A program made the position numbers and the translations under genes. A DNA stretch of 64,000 nt from a virus: the IMG/VR virus record IMGVR_UViG_3300050120_000237, positions 1 through 64,000 of that record, one strand, 5' to 3'. Below are positions 43,982-52,969 of the stretch, piece after piece (the stretch's first letter is position 1; every line of letters begins with the position of its first letter). The notes under the pieces are model-generated. The model ran no database searches. It was not told where the DNA came from and saw only the letters and a list, made by a program, of their open reading frames with translations.

Positions 43982-46900
43982 CTACCGCTTCAATTGGGTG
44001 ACAACGATGGTGGTGCCGTAAGCGCCGCCGCCTGGAACGACGCAATAATATGTATGGCCGCCAGCACTGGGGAAATCCAAAATCTGGAAGGTCGATGCCG
44101 TGTAATAGAAAGTCAGCGGATAAGGGGCAAGGCTGCTTCCGTCGCGTTGCACGTCATAATTGCCGCTAAATCCGTTCGCTGCGACCGTTCCAGAAACGAT
44201 AACGGCATAGGTGTTGGCGTCAATCGTGACACCGACAGACGAGTCGCCTGATGAGTTCGAAGCAGCAGAAGTGTATGTGACGGAGTTCGCGGTTAGGTGT
44301 CCGGTGACAATGATGTTGCCCACGATGATGGCCGTGGCATTGATGGCGCCGGCTGCGACCGTTCCCGCCGTCACCGCATTGGCGTCCAGCTTGCCGGCAG
44401 TGACGGCAGAACCGGCAATGATCGTCGCGGTAACCGAACCAGCTTGCAGCGCCGCGGTCGAAATTGCATTCGCCGCGACCATGCCGGCGGTGATTGAACT
44501 TGCTACCAATATGTTGGCGGACAGGTCCGAGATATTCGCCTTTGCCGCTGTAACAGCACCAGCCGCCAGCGTGCCGGTGGTCACCGCGCCCGCTGCCAGC
44601 ACTGCGGTGGTGACGGCACCGGCCGCAAGCTGCGGCGTAGAAACCGCGCCGTTCGTAATCTGCGTGCCGACAATTTGGCCAGTGAGTTTGGCCGCAGCGA
44701 TAGCCGCAAGCTGGCTGTCCACCAGTTGCCCGGTGACCTTGGCCGCAGCAACCGCCGCAATCTGCGCGTCGGTTAGCTGGCCCGTGATGTTGACCGCCGG
44801 CACAGCCAGCGTCCACGACGAAGTGCTGGTGTTCCACCTGTAAAGCTGGTGGTCGGTGGTGTTGAAAAACACGCTGCTGGCAGCCGGCGTGGCCGGGTTC
44901 GAAGCGCCGACGCCGACGCCTTCAATACCTGCCGCCAGCATCAGGGAAGCAAGGGCGGCGGGGTCGATTTTCGCAGCCGTCACCACGGCATTGCCGAGGT
45001 CTACTGTCTGGACCTGCGCGCCGGTCTGGGACACGCCAGCGCCGGTCGAAACCGGGTCATAAGCGCCGACGTTCCCGGCAATGTCGCGGCACCTTATCCA
45101 ATACCAATAGGGGGTGGCCGATGCGACGGCTTGGTCATTGTAGCTTGTGGCATAGCTGCCGGCGTCCGCAATCTTGCTGGCACCGGAAAAGCTGCTGGTG
45201 GCAGAACGCCAGATTTCCACAGCGGCAATGCCGACGTTGGCAGCGTTAATCCAGTTCAGCTGCAACCCTTTTAGGGCCGGCGTCACGGTCAGGCTGGTGG
45301 GCGCATAGATGGTGGGCGGTCCACCGATGGTGTGGGTGTAGGCCGTGACCGTCGAAATATCCTGCAAGGCCAAGCCGTAGCAGTTGAAAGACACCAGCTT
45401 GATGTAAAGCGTGCGGCCCACGTCGGTGGCGTTGTAAGGGATTTTGCAGACCGCATCGTCAAGGCGCACGAACAGCGACCCGATGGCGTGGGCGCTGATG
45501 GGCGAGCCCCACATACCGCGACGCAGAAGGCCAGCGGTCGCGCCGTTCTTGCCCAGATTATACTGGTATGGCGAGGTCAGAACGCACTGCTGGTAGGAGA
45601 TATATTCCCCGTCCACGAAGCACAGGGTGGTGCCGTTGTTCGCGTCCGCCAGTGTGCCGGCTTCCAGCGACCCTAGGCTTTGCGACAGGTCCACATGCAG
45701 CGAGTTTACAGTGTCGGGATCGGCGCCGGACGGCAGCAATAGGGTGGTGACGCCCAACCGCGAACTGCCCTGCACGGTCTGTTTCAGCACATAGTTGGTG
45801 CCGTCGGTGGAAACATGGATTTCGCAGCCGCCCCAATAGGCATTCCCCGCGACCGGCGAAACGCCAATCCATGTCTCGAGCCCGACGACCTGCGCAAGCT
45901 GCACCGGCACGTCAAAGATGGCCGGCGCCGCCGCATCGCCCGGGGCGATGTTGAAGTTCTGCGGGACGGCGCCAGAAACCTGCCGGGTGTATGCCGGCGC
46001 ATGGCCGACGCCCACCAGCATTTCTTCTACCGTGTAAGTGATCGTCGCGTCGTCGGGGTTTTCTTGATACGAAATAATGCGCACAAACCGCGTGCCGCCG
46101 TTGCGCAGCGGGATTGTGAGCGTGTCCATGGGGTCCAGAAGTCCGAAGACTTCCGGCAGCGTGAACACCGCGGTGCGCCGCACGTTGCAGGTCCGCTGCA
46201 CCATAAGCTGGGCAATCGCCGAAGCGACCGTGCCGCTGCAAATCGAATGCAGCGAAAATGGGTCTTGTTTGCGCAAACCGAACTGGTCGATGTTCGCTTG
46301 GTCCAGTGCCGGCGCAATGTCGGTGTTGTAGCTTGCGGTGCGGTCCAGAAATTCAATCTGCACATAGTTGTATGCGTCGGCGGGGCGCGTGAAATCCCAC
46401 TTAATGGGGTCGTCGCCTTCCTCCGAAATGAACTGCCCAATGGGGATATTGTACGAAGGCGTTAGGTTGGGCACCCACGTCACACCGTTGCCGGTGATGG
46501 TGGTGTCGCCATACGGGATAATCTTTAGCTGCCCGTCCGACCATATGCAGTCTGAGTTCGAAGCCGCCAGAATTTCGGTCAGGAAGTCGCTGGTTTGCCG
46601 CTGGCTTTCCAACACCGGGCTGAGTAGCAGGCCCGCCGCGAGGCAATAGTTGGAATAGTCGGTGTAGCTGCCGGTCCACGCGCTGTTCCACTGCGGCAGC
46701 ACGCTGAAAAAGTCCGTGAGAATTGCGCCCGGGTTTGCATCGTCCTGCGTGACGCCGCCGATAACCTGCCGAATTGTGGACTGCACTTCAAAGCTGTGGT
46801 TGGGCAGCGTCGCCGAACTGTTCAGCGCATACTTGGCGGCATAGACATATGCGAGCCCACTGTAGCCCAGATTATGCGGCGAGGTCAGGTGACCCCACGG

Positions 46901-47260
46901 GGCCTGCCCGATTGCGCCAGTGGCAAGGCTCAGACCGGAAGTCGCCAGCGTCAAAATCTCTTGGTCACGCCAGACCGTGCGAATGCCGGCGACCGGGCCT
47001 TCGACAATTCCCAGCATGATATCGGCAAAGTAATTGTAGCTGGTGGTAGTCTGGCTCCCGCCACCACCCTTGCCGCCGCTTTGCGTGCTGGTGACGGCAA
47101 CGGATTGAAAATTCAGGTAGTCGATAAGGTTGCAGCCGCACTTGAATGTGCCCCAACCATACGGGATGGAAGAACCCTTGATTGAGGTCTGCACAGGAAT
47201 GCCGATGTAGCGCGTGGGCGCTGCGGCCTGTGGTGAACTGTTGCCCCCAAAGAGGTTCAT
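43982..47260 (-). CDS. Tail tip / host-specificity protein (lambda J-like)
   Basis: 1092 residues. N-terminal half is a phage tail tip domain: RYIGIPVQTSIKGSSIPYGWG, YFADIMLGIVEGPVAGI, a beta-rich region to about 560, then fibronectin type III-like domains (PTSLTVTPALKGLQLNWINAANVG). The C-terminal 250 residues consist of short AG-repeats (LAAGAVTTGTLAAGAVTAAK pattern), probably a trimeric beta-helix shaft, and a final receptor-binding head. It binds the host and closes the tail tube. Confidence 0.9.
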   Translation of the reverse strand: MNLFGGNSSPQAAAPTRYIGIPVQTSIKGSSIPYGWGTFKCGCNLIDYLNFQSVAVTSTQSGGKGGGGSQTTTSYNYFADIMLGIVEGPVAGIRTVWRDQEILTLATSGLSLATGAIGQAPWGHLTSPHNLGYSGLAYVYAAKYALNSSATLPNHSFEVQSTIRQVIGGVTQDDANPGAILTDFFSVLPQWNSAWTGSYTDYSNYCLAAGLLLSPVLESQRQTSDFLTEILAASNSDCIWSDGQLKIIPYGDTTITGNGVTWVPNLTPSYNIPIGQFISEEGDDPIKWDFTRPADAYNYVQIEFLDRTASYNTDIAPALDQANIDQFGLRKQDPFSLHSICSGTVASAIAQLMVQRTCNVRRTAVFTLPEVFGLLDPMDTLTIPLRNGGTRFVRIISYQENPDDATITYTVEEMLVGVGHAPAYTRQVSGAVPQNFNIAPGDAAAPAIFDVPVQLAQVVGLETWIGVSPVAGNAYWGGCEIHVSTDGTNYVLKQTVQGSSRLGVTTLLLPSGADPDTVNSLHVDLSQSLGSLEAGTLADANNGTTLCFVDGEYISYQQCVLTSPYQYNLGKNGATAGLLRRGMWGSPISAHAIGSLFVRLDDAVCKIPYNATDVGRTLYIKLVSFNCYGLALQDISTVTAYTHTIGGPPTIYAPTSLTVTPALKGLQLNWINAANVGIAAVEIWRSATSSFSGASKIADAGSYATSYNDQAVASATPYWYWIRCRDIAGNVGAYDPVSTGAGVSQTGAQVQTVDLGNAVVTAAKIDPAALASLMLAAGIEGVGVGASNPATPAASSVFFNTTDHQLYRWNTSTSSWTLAVPAVNITGQLTDAQIAAVAAAKVTGQLVDSQLAAIAAAKLTGQIVGTQITNGAVSTPQLAAGAVTTAVLAAGAVTTGTLAAGAVTAAKANISDLSANILVASSITAGMVAANAISTAALQAGSVTATIIAGSAVTAGKLDANAVTAGTVAAGAINATAIIVGNIIVTGHLTANSVTYTSAASNSSGDSSVGVTIDANTYAVIVSGTVAANGFSGNYDVQRDGSSLAPYPLTFYYTASTFQILDFPSAGGHTYYCVVPGGGAYGTTIVVTQLKR

Positions 47261-47692
47261 TTACTTGTCGCCCCACAAGGTGAAAAAGCGGCTTTCTCGT
47301 TTCAAAAATTCGTTGTAACGGTCGATTTCATCAATCTGCACGCCGCTGCGCACGACCGAATGAATAACCTGCTGCACGGATATGAAAATGCCGGCATGGC
47401 TGAATGCCTGGCCGAACTTCCACACCCCAAGGTCGCCGCCCTGCACCTGTTCCTTGGCGATCTCCCGTGCACCGCATTTCAAAATCCACGCAATGAACAG
47501 TTCTTCGCTGTGGTGCATCGCCCACTGGCGCGGATAGTCCGGGTCTACATGCGCGATAAGGCCGACGCTCTCATAGACGGCAGCAGGGAATTGGGCGCAG
47601 TCGACTCCCGCGTGCTTGATGCGCGCATGGTGGTGCCACGGCGTGCCGCGCCATGTCATTGCTTCGGCTATGACGGCCTCGCGGGTGGTCAC
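47261..47692 (-). CDS. NlpC/P60 tail peptidase (GTG start)
   Basis: 143 residues from a GTG at 47692 overlapping the preceding TGA. NlpC/P60 features: TWRGTPWHHHARIKHAGVDCAQF with catalytic Cys, and FGQAFSHAGIFIS with catalytic His. This is the cell-wall hydrolase of tail tips (gpK/gp14 in gene transfer agents) that opens peptidoglycan during DNA injection. Confidence 0.88.
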   Translation of the reverse strand: MTTREAVIAEAMTWRGTPWHHHARIKHAGVDCAQFPAAVYESVGLIAHVDPDYPRQWAMHHSEELFIAWILKCGAREIAKEQVQGGDLGVWKFGQAFSHAGIFISVQQVIHSVVRSGVQIDEIDRYNEFLKRESRFFTLWGDK

Positions 47693-48576
47693 GATGGCAG
47701 CCCCGTGGCCGGGTCTGGGATAAACGGCTCGCCCCGGTAGTGGATGATATTGTTGAAGCGGGCCACGCAGCGGGTGGTGGACAGGTCGCACCCGGGATAG
47801 GCCGTGAAGGTGTCACCGACCGCAGGCGCCGCCGGCAGCGGCACGACGGTGGTCCAAACGCCGGCTGCGTCCTGCGACTTGATGGTGACCGTGCGCCCGC
47901 TGTTTGCGCCGCTGGTGAATTTCACCTTTCCCAAGGAATAGTCGCCGGTCGGCGGCAGCGTGCCAGTGATCTGCCACTGCGTTTGGGTGGGGGTCAGGGT
48001 GTTGGCGACGGTGTAGTTGGTGCCAAGCGATGGCAGATTTACCAGACACTTGCCGTCGCCCAGCACGTTGGCGCAAGAGGTCTGGAAGCAATCGGGCGGC
48101 ACGTTGTTCGTGAACAGGTCCAGCGGGCTGGCGCATGTCACGGTGACCTGCGACATGCCCAAGTCCTTGGCTTCAGAAAACCGACCGCTGAAACGGATGT
48201 AGGTGCCGCCAATCGGGCCGGCCGAACGCATGCTGGCAAAGTCGGTGCTAAAGCCGCGTTCGATAAGCACCAGCGCGCCGTCAAGCCCGAGGTTTTCCAC
48301 GAAGTCCAGAAACACCACACCGTTGACCAAAAACCGCGTGTCCGAACTAAAGGTGATATCGATCTCTGAGACTTCGACGCCGCGTGTGGATTTCACGCCG
48401 CTATCTTTGACCAGCGGTCCTTGGCCGAAAGTGAACCCATTGGCGTTCATCAAGCCCGGGCCGCTCCAATACCGCAGCACCTGCCCGCCCACCAAGGTGA
48501 TGGTGTAGAAGTCGGCGCGCGCGTAGGTCGCCGCGCTGTCGAGAAACGCAATGAGGGTCGAACTTGCAGCTTTCAC
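47689..48576 (-). CDS. DUF2163 tail protein (GTG start)
   Basis: 295 residues from the GTG at 48576 (GTGA overlap). Pattern of DUF2163 / phage BR0599-like tail proteins: LDSAATYARADFYTITLVGGQVLRYWSG, EVSEIDITFS, LVLIERGFSTD, GGTYIRFSGRF, VTVTCASPLDLF, PPDCFQTSCANVLGDGKC and a terminal FIPDPATGL. It forms part of the tail-tip hub (gene transfer agent gp13 position). Four conserved Cys may bind metal. Confidence 0.9.
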   Translation of the reverse strand: MKAASSTLIAFLDSAATYARADFYTITLVGGQVLRYWSGPGLMNANGFTFGQGPLVKDSGVKSTRGVEVSEIDITFSSDTRFLVNGVVFLDFVENLGLDGALVLIERGFSTDFASMRSAGPIGGTYIRFSGRFSEAKDLGMSQVTVTCASPLDLFTNNVPPDCFQTSCANVLGDGKCLVNLPSLGTNYTVANTLTPTQTQWQITGTLPPTGDYSLGKVKFTSGANSGRTVTIKSQDAAGVWTTVVPLPAAPAVGDTFTAYPGCDLSTTRCVARFNNIIHYRGEPFIPDPATGLPS

Positions 48577-49241
48577 AGTGGCATCCAGCTTTGGAATGGC
48601 AGACCGTCGCTTGAATAAAGCTGCTTTACCATTTGTGCCACGTCCAGTTGGTCTTCGGCGAAGCGGCACAAGAACAGAAACTGCCCGGTCCACGCAATGC
48701 GGAAGCCATTGCCGGGTGCTGTGGTGAAGGTGATGGCACCGAACGGGCCCAGCGTATAAAGCGACGACGACACCGTTGAACCGTTGACCGTGACCACGGG
48801 CGTGCCAAGGGTCACATAGATGGGCTCGTAAAAGGGATTTCCGCCGCCTTGGTCGAGGCAGCGGGTAAGCTGGAAAATCTTGGTGACGCCATCGCCCACC
48901 GAAATGGAGCAATCGGACACCGCGTTGTCTTCCGGGTCATAGAAAAAGAATGTGCCGAACTGGCCCAGCCGCGTGTTGAAAAAGGAAAACAGGCGCTGCA
49001 ATTCGTTTTGCGACACCTTGTTGCGGATAACCTCATAGGCAACCTTGAACTGCCACGTCGGGAAGTCGCCAAGCGAAACCCGGATTTCCCGACCGCTGCC
49101 GCTCTTGCGCACGATGGTGGGCGGGAACGTCGGCGACTTCTGGGAAATGAACTCTTGCCCCTTGAACAGCGGGAACACGTCGGGGTCGCTTACCAGATTG
49201 ATGGGCGTCGGCACGTTCCAGCGTGTCGGCAGGTACGACAT
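48573..49241 (-). CDS. DUF2460 tail tip hub protein
   Basis: 222 residues. DUF2460 features: FPTWQFKVAYEVIRNK, LQRLFSFFNTRLGQFGTFFFYDPEDN, FQLTRCLDQGGG and a C-terminal FRIAWTGQFLFLCRFAEDQLD. This is the distal tail protein (gp12 position in gene transfer agents), connecting tail tube and tip hub. Confidence 0.92.
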   Translation of the reverse strand: MSYLPTRWNVPTPINLVSDPDVFPLFKGQEFISQKSPTFPPTIVRKSGSGREIRVSLGDFPTWQFKVAYEVIRNKVSQNELQRLFSFFNTRLGQFGTFFFYDPEDNAVSDCSISVGDGVTKIFQLTRCLDQGGGNPFYEPIYVTLGTPVVTVNGSTVSSSLYTLGPFGAITFTTAPGNGFRIAWTGQFLFLCRFAEDQLDVAQMVKQLYSSDGLPFQSWMPL

Positions 49242-49245
49242 GGGG

Positions 49246-51924
49246 TTAGACCTTCATAAGCCGTTTGCCGGCAGACCGTGCGCCTGCGGCAAAGGCTGCG
49301 GGGTTGGCCTTGAACAGCTTCAACACGCTGGAAGCATCCAAGGCGTGAAAATGATATGTGTCGCCGCCGCTGCCTTTGCCGCCGCCGCCGTCCACTGCGT
49401 CCATCAGGTCGGCGTTTTCGGCTGCTGGGATGATGCGCTCGCCGGCATGGATTTGCGCGATCATGTCATTGGGAACGAAGTTGGTGCCGCTGTCCAAGCT
49501 GGCCATGCCCAGCGCGGTGGCACCAAGGCCCTGCATCGAGGCAAACGCCGCAGCCGCCAGTTCGGGGCCGATGATGGGGATTGGCGCGACGGCTGCCGCA
49601 GCGCCCATGGCGGCAATTCCCGTGTAAGCCGGGATTTCCGCCAGCGCCAGCGCTTTGGCTTCCGCGATTCCTGCTGCGGTTTCGGCTCCCGCTGCCGTGG
49701 CGCGCGCGGTGGCGCCGGCCACGGTTTCTGCCGTCTTTGAAGTCTCAAGGCCCAGCCATTCGGCAAGCTGTTGGCCAATCTTTCCGAAGAACCCGGAATT
49801 GCCAGCCGCCTCTACCGCCGACCGCTGGCCAACGCCGGCCGCCGTTGCGGCGGTCTTGGCCTGCTGCACGAAAATGGTTTCTTCAAGCTGGCGCAGTTGC
49901 AGCTGAATGTAGTCCTCGGCGATGGTCAGCGCGCCTTGGCCCAGCACCTGCACCAGCGTCTGGTTGCCGCTGAAAATGCCGCGCACCATAGAATTGAACC
50001 CGTTGGTGATAGGCGACCAGGCGCGCGAGTATTCCTGCACCATGCTGTTGGCGCCGGTCTTGGCAATGTCGGAAATGGCTTTGGAGTGGGTGCGTTCGTT
50101 CGCCTCAATTTGCTTGTTGATGGCGTTCAGCTTTTCCGGGTAGCCGGCCCACATATTCAGTTCGTCCGCCAGTTCCTTTTTCACCAGTTCGTTTCTGGTG
50201 TCTTCGGTCTGGGACATGAGGGCGATTTCTTCCGCAGCGCTGATTTGCTGCTGGGAAAACTTCTGCCGGATAGTGTCGATTTCCTCACGCGCGGTTTCGT
50301 TCGCCTTGGCGATTATGCTTTCGTCGGCCTGCGCGCGGGTGGCAATTTCCTGCTGGGCTGCCTCGCGCTGGGCTGCGGTAAGCTGGCGCAGCGCAGACAG
50401 GGCCGCAGCGCTCTTGGCGCCTTCCAGCCGCACCGCCGTGTTGTAAAGGTTTTGGAGGGTGGCGATTTGGTCGGCGGATCCCTTCTGCTGGGTGGTCGCC
50501 GTTTCCTCAATATCGCGCAGGGTTTCTTCGCTGGCCTGATGGCGTGCGGTCTTGGCTGCCGCAGCCGCCGTTTTCGCGGCGCTGGCGGACGCTTCATGCG
50601 AATGGAAAATAGCTTCGTCGGCGCTGCGTTCGGCGGCTTGCCGATCTTTTGCGCTGCCTTCCGTGCCGTTTGCGACCTTCTGCCAAAGGTCGGCCTCGGC
50701 CTGATACCGCGCCGCGGTCGAACCCGTCCACATGGAGTCCAGCTTGGCGATGGCGTCGCGCGTCTTTTCCACAGGAGACTGAATGTCTGTCAGCGGCGGC
50801 TTGGGCGGTTGCTTTTTCAGGGCGGCAATATCGCCCAGAATGGCCCTCTGGTTCTTTTCCCACGCGGCGGTGTTGTCGTTAATTATCGCGGTGTGGATTT
50901 GCTCTTGCGTCATGCCCTGCTGCAAGTAGCCGATATACGCGATAAAATTGCCGAAGCTGGACGTCATGCTGGTGTTGGCTTCAACATACTTTTGCTTGTT
51001 GTCCACCAACGCCGAATTGACGGTTTCCAAAATCGCAGCGGTCGTGGCGTGCACGTTGCCCATCTGCTGCGTCTTTTCGATGTTGTCGACCTGCGCCTGC
51101 GTGATGCTTGGCACCAGCTTGGCAAGGTCTTTGGCCGACAGCTTTTCGTTTTCCATTGCGGCAATGAAGGCTTTGGCGGCTTCCGGGGCTTTCTCGCCCA
51201 TGGTCTGGGCATACTCGCCGACCAGCAGGGACAGGCCCTGCAATTCCGGGCCTGACATATCGCGCATGGTGGAAAATGCCCGCACCACTTCTTCGGCGTC
51301 CTTGGTGGACACGCCGGCCAAGTCGTCCAGCGCCTTGATAGACGATTGGATGGACTCGGTGCTGATGCCTTTATTGCCCACGAAGCTGGCGGCAAGGCTG
51401 GTCTTTTCCAGCGCGTCGGCAGCTTCCAGCCCGGTGACGATAAGGTAGCCCAGCCCGGCAACCAGTGCGGCAACACCGCCTGCCGCCAGCAGCGCGGCCG
51501 GCCCCATGCCCAGCACGCGCTGCCCGATGATGGCGAGGGTTCCGGGGGTCTGCTTGGTGCGCCCGCTGGACAGTTCGTCGAACAGGGCACGAAATTCGCG
51601 CGCTGCCGCAGACGCGCTGCCGTGGCCTTTCGTCACTTCGGTGTCGATATTTTCGAGTGCGTTGGCGGCGGCTTGCAGCTTCTTCTGGTCGCCCACCGCA
51701 TCGGCGAACGCCACAAAGCTATCCTTGGCGCTCTTGGTGCTGCTGGAAACGCCCGTGGTGCTGTTGATGATTCCTTGGAAGTCGGTCGCAATTGTCGCGC
51801 TGGTCTTGGTTGATGCTCCCGCCAGCGCTTCGATTTCTGCCGAAGCGGCAGCGGTCGAAGCAGCAAGACTGGGGTCCACCGTGCCGGTGATGCGGACTGC
51901 AATGCTTTTGTCGCCGTCGGCCAT
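49246..51924 (-). CDS. Tape measure protein
   Basis: 892 residues, the length expected for a tail of roughly 130 nm by the 1.5 angstrom per residue rule. An Ala/Ser/Thr-rich N-terminal coiled coil (about 1-120), a strong hydrophobic segment (LLAAGGVAALVAGLGYLIVTG, about 145-165), more coiled coils (ALRQLTAAQREAAQQEIATR), and a glycine/alanine-rich end with FVPNDMIAQIHAGERIIPAAE, frequent in tape measures. It sets tail length and enters the host membrane. Confidence 0.93.
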   Translation of the reverse strand: MADGDKSIAVRITGTVDPSLAASTAAASAEIEALAGASTKTSATIATDFQGIINSTTGVSSSTKSAKDSFVAFADAVGDQKKLQAAANALENIDTEVTKGHGSASAAAREFRALFDELSSGRTKQTPGTLAIIGQRVLGMGPAALLAAGGVAALVAGLGYLIVTGLEAADALEKTSLAASFVGNKGISTESIQSSIKALDDLAGVSTKDAEEVVRAFSTMRDMSGPELQGLSLLVGEYAQTMGEKAPEAAKAFIAAMENEKLSAKDLAKLVPSITQAQVDNIEKTQQMGNVHATTAAILETVNSALVDNKQKYVEANTSMTSSFGNFIAYIGYLQQGMTQEQIHTAIINDNTAAWEKNQRAILGDIAALKKQPPKPPLTDIQSPVEKTRDAIAKLDSMWTGSTAARYQAEADLWQKVANGTEGSAKDRQAAERSADEAIFHSHEASASAAKTAAAAAKTARHQASEETLRDIEETATTQQKGSADQIATLQNLYNTAVRLEGAKSAAALSALRQLTAAQREAAQQEIATRAQADESIIAKANETAREEIDTIRQKFSQQQISAAEEIALMSQTEDTRNELVKKELADELNMWAGYPEKLNAINKQIEANERTHSKAISDIAKTGANSMVQEYSRAWSPITNGFNSMVRGIFSGNQTLVQVLGQGALTIAEDYIQLQLRQLEETIFVQQAKTAATAAGVGQRSAVEAAGNSGFFGKIGQQLAEWLGLETSKTAETVAGATARATAAGAETAAGIAEAKALALAEIPAYTGIAAMGAAAAVAPIPIIGPELAAAAFASMQGLGATALGMASLDSGTNFVPNDMIAQIHAGERIIPAAENADLMDAVDGGGGKGSGGDTYHFHALDASSVLKLFKANPAAFAAGARSAGKRLMKV

Positions 51925-52202
51925 TATTCCTCAAACTCTGGCAAGAGGGACGCCGCGACAACCTGCGGCTTGGCATCTGCTTTAATCTGATTTGGAGGGT
52001 GCCACCAATCGCGGCCCTGAAAGTAACCGGCAAGGAAGAACTCGGGCGGCGGGCTCAAGCGCAGTTCTTTGCGCTGGGCCAGTATGCGCCGCATGGTCAG
52101 GTGGTCTTCCCAGTAATCCGGCGACTGGCCGAAATGGCGACATGCCTGGGCGATTAAAACGTCCCAGTCTGGTTCTGCTATGTCGCCAGTGCTTCCCCCG
52201 AG
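51924..52202 (-). CDS. Frameshift extension of the tail chaperone (T-like)
   Basis: A second frame opens where the first chaperone frame ends: GGSTGDIAEPDWDVLIAQACRHFG split over codons, then MRRILAQRKELRLSPPPEFFLAG and LLPEFEE. It has no good start of its own within the required region and stops at the tape measure ATG (TAATG). A -1 shift at the G-run near 52195-52199 would fuse it to the upstream frame, as for lambda G-T. Confidence 0.7.
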   Translation of the reverse strand, partial: LGGSTGDIAEPDWDVLIAQACRHFGQSPDYWEDHLTMRRILAQRKELRLSPPPEFFLAGYFQGRDWWHPPNQIKADAKPQVVAASLLPEFEE

Positions 52203-52606
52203 CCGGGCTGCGCGTCGGCTGCGGTGACCTGCTGGTAGATGCCGGACTGCGACCGCACCGTCAAAAATGCTTTGAACAGGTCGGCGTCCTTTAGGCCCCA
52301 GCCGGAAAATTCGTCTTCCGTAAGGTCGGGGTGCGCAGCGGTCAGGCCCCAATAAACGGCGTCGACCATCTGGGCGTAAACTTCATTCGGCAGCTGCAAG
52401 ACTTTCACGCCCGTGCCAACCACGGGCTTGCCCAAACCAAGCGGGTCGTCTTCGGCAAATTCCGGCTCGATCGCATCCGTCACGTCGATAATTTGGCGCC
52501 GGCACTGGCGAAGCTGGCGCGGTGCCAGTTCGAGGATGGGCCATTTCTGGCCATTCAGAACGACGTGGGGTGTCAGGTTTTCATTGAATGGTGCTGGTGT
52601 GGTCAT
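52178..52606 (-). CDS. Tail assembly chaperone (G-like)
   Basis: 142 residues: ENLTPHVVLNGQKWPILELAPRQLRQCRRQI, then EVYAQMVDAVYWGLTAAHPDLTEDEF. Position directly upstream of the tape measure gene and a second overlapping frame are characteristic of tail assembly chaperones, which keep the tape measure protein soluble. ATGA overlap with the preceding gene. Confidence 0.85.
   Translation of the reverse strand: MTTPAPFNENLTPHVVLNGQKWPILELAPRQLRQCRRQIIDVTDAIEPEFAEDDPLGLGKPVVGTGVKVLQLPNEVYAQMVDAVYWGLTAAHPDLTEDEFSGWGLKDADLFKAFLTVRSQSGIYQQVTAADAQPGSGEALAT
52193..52200 (-). other. Probable -1 programmed frameshift site
   Basis: On the minus strand the zero frame reads TCG GGG GAA GCA and ends 4 codons later (TAG); the -1 frame reads CTC GGG GGA AGC and stays open for about 90 codons. 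The five-G run allows the GGG tRNA to re-pair after a one-base slip. The site is simpler than lambda GGGAAAG. Confidence 0.55.
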
Positions 52607-52968
52607 TCCGATGCCCGCACGTTGCGTGCGGCCTCTCTCAATTCGTTGGAATTTGTGACTTTTTGAACGTGGATTGAAGGCAGAAGCAGTTCTGAGGAAA
52701 GGAATTTTGGGCCCAGCTTTCGCAGGGTTTCCAGCAGCGCCTTGCGGTTCCAGCGGATTGAAAGGGTGTCGTTGGTTGCCAGCGGCGGCATGTGCCGCTT
52801 GAAGCGGTACTCGGCAATCTTTTTGCCGACAAACGCAACGTGCTGTTCCACTTCAAGCTGGGAAAGCGAGAACGCCGCCATGATATCCGGTAAAGGGACA
52901 CCACCAGCGACGTTCTCAAAAACCAGCCTTCTTTGCTCGCCCAATTCCGGGCCAGTCAGTGTTGGCAA
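52603..52968 (-). CDS. Tail-block protein with HTH-like segment (TTG start)
   Basis: 121 residues from a TTG at 52968, just after the tail tube stop, with GGAAG upstream. Contains LPDIMAAFSLSQLEVEQHVAFVGKKIAEYRF (HTH-like) and IRWNRKALLETLRKLGPKFL. Between tail tube and chaperone genes, it may be an assembly or regulatory factor. Start is uncertain because no ATG fits. Confidence 0.6.
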   Translation of the reverse strand: MPTLTGPELGEQRRLVFENVAGGVPLPDIMAAFSLSQLEVEQHVAFVGKKIAEYRFKRHMPPLATNDTLSIRWNRKALLETLRKLGPKFLSSELLLPSIHVQKVTNSNELREAARNVRASE

Positions 52969-52969
52969 A

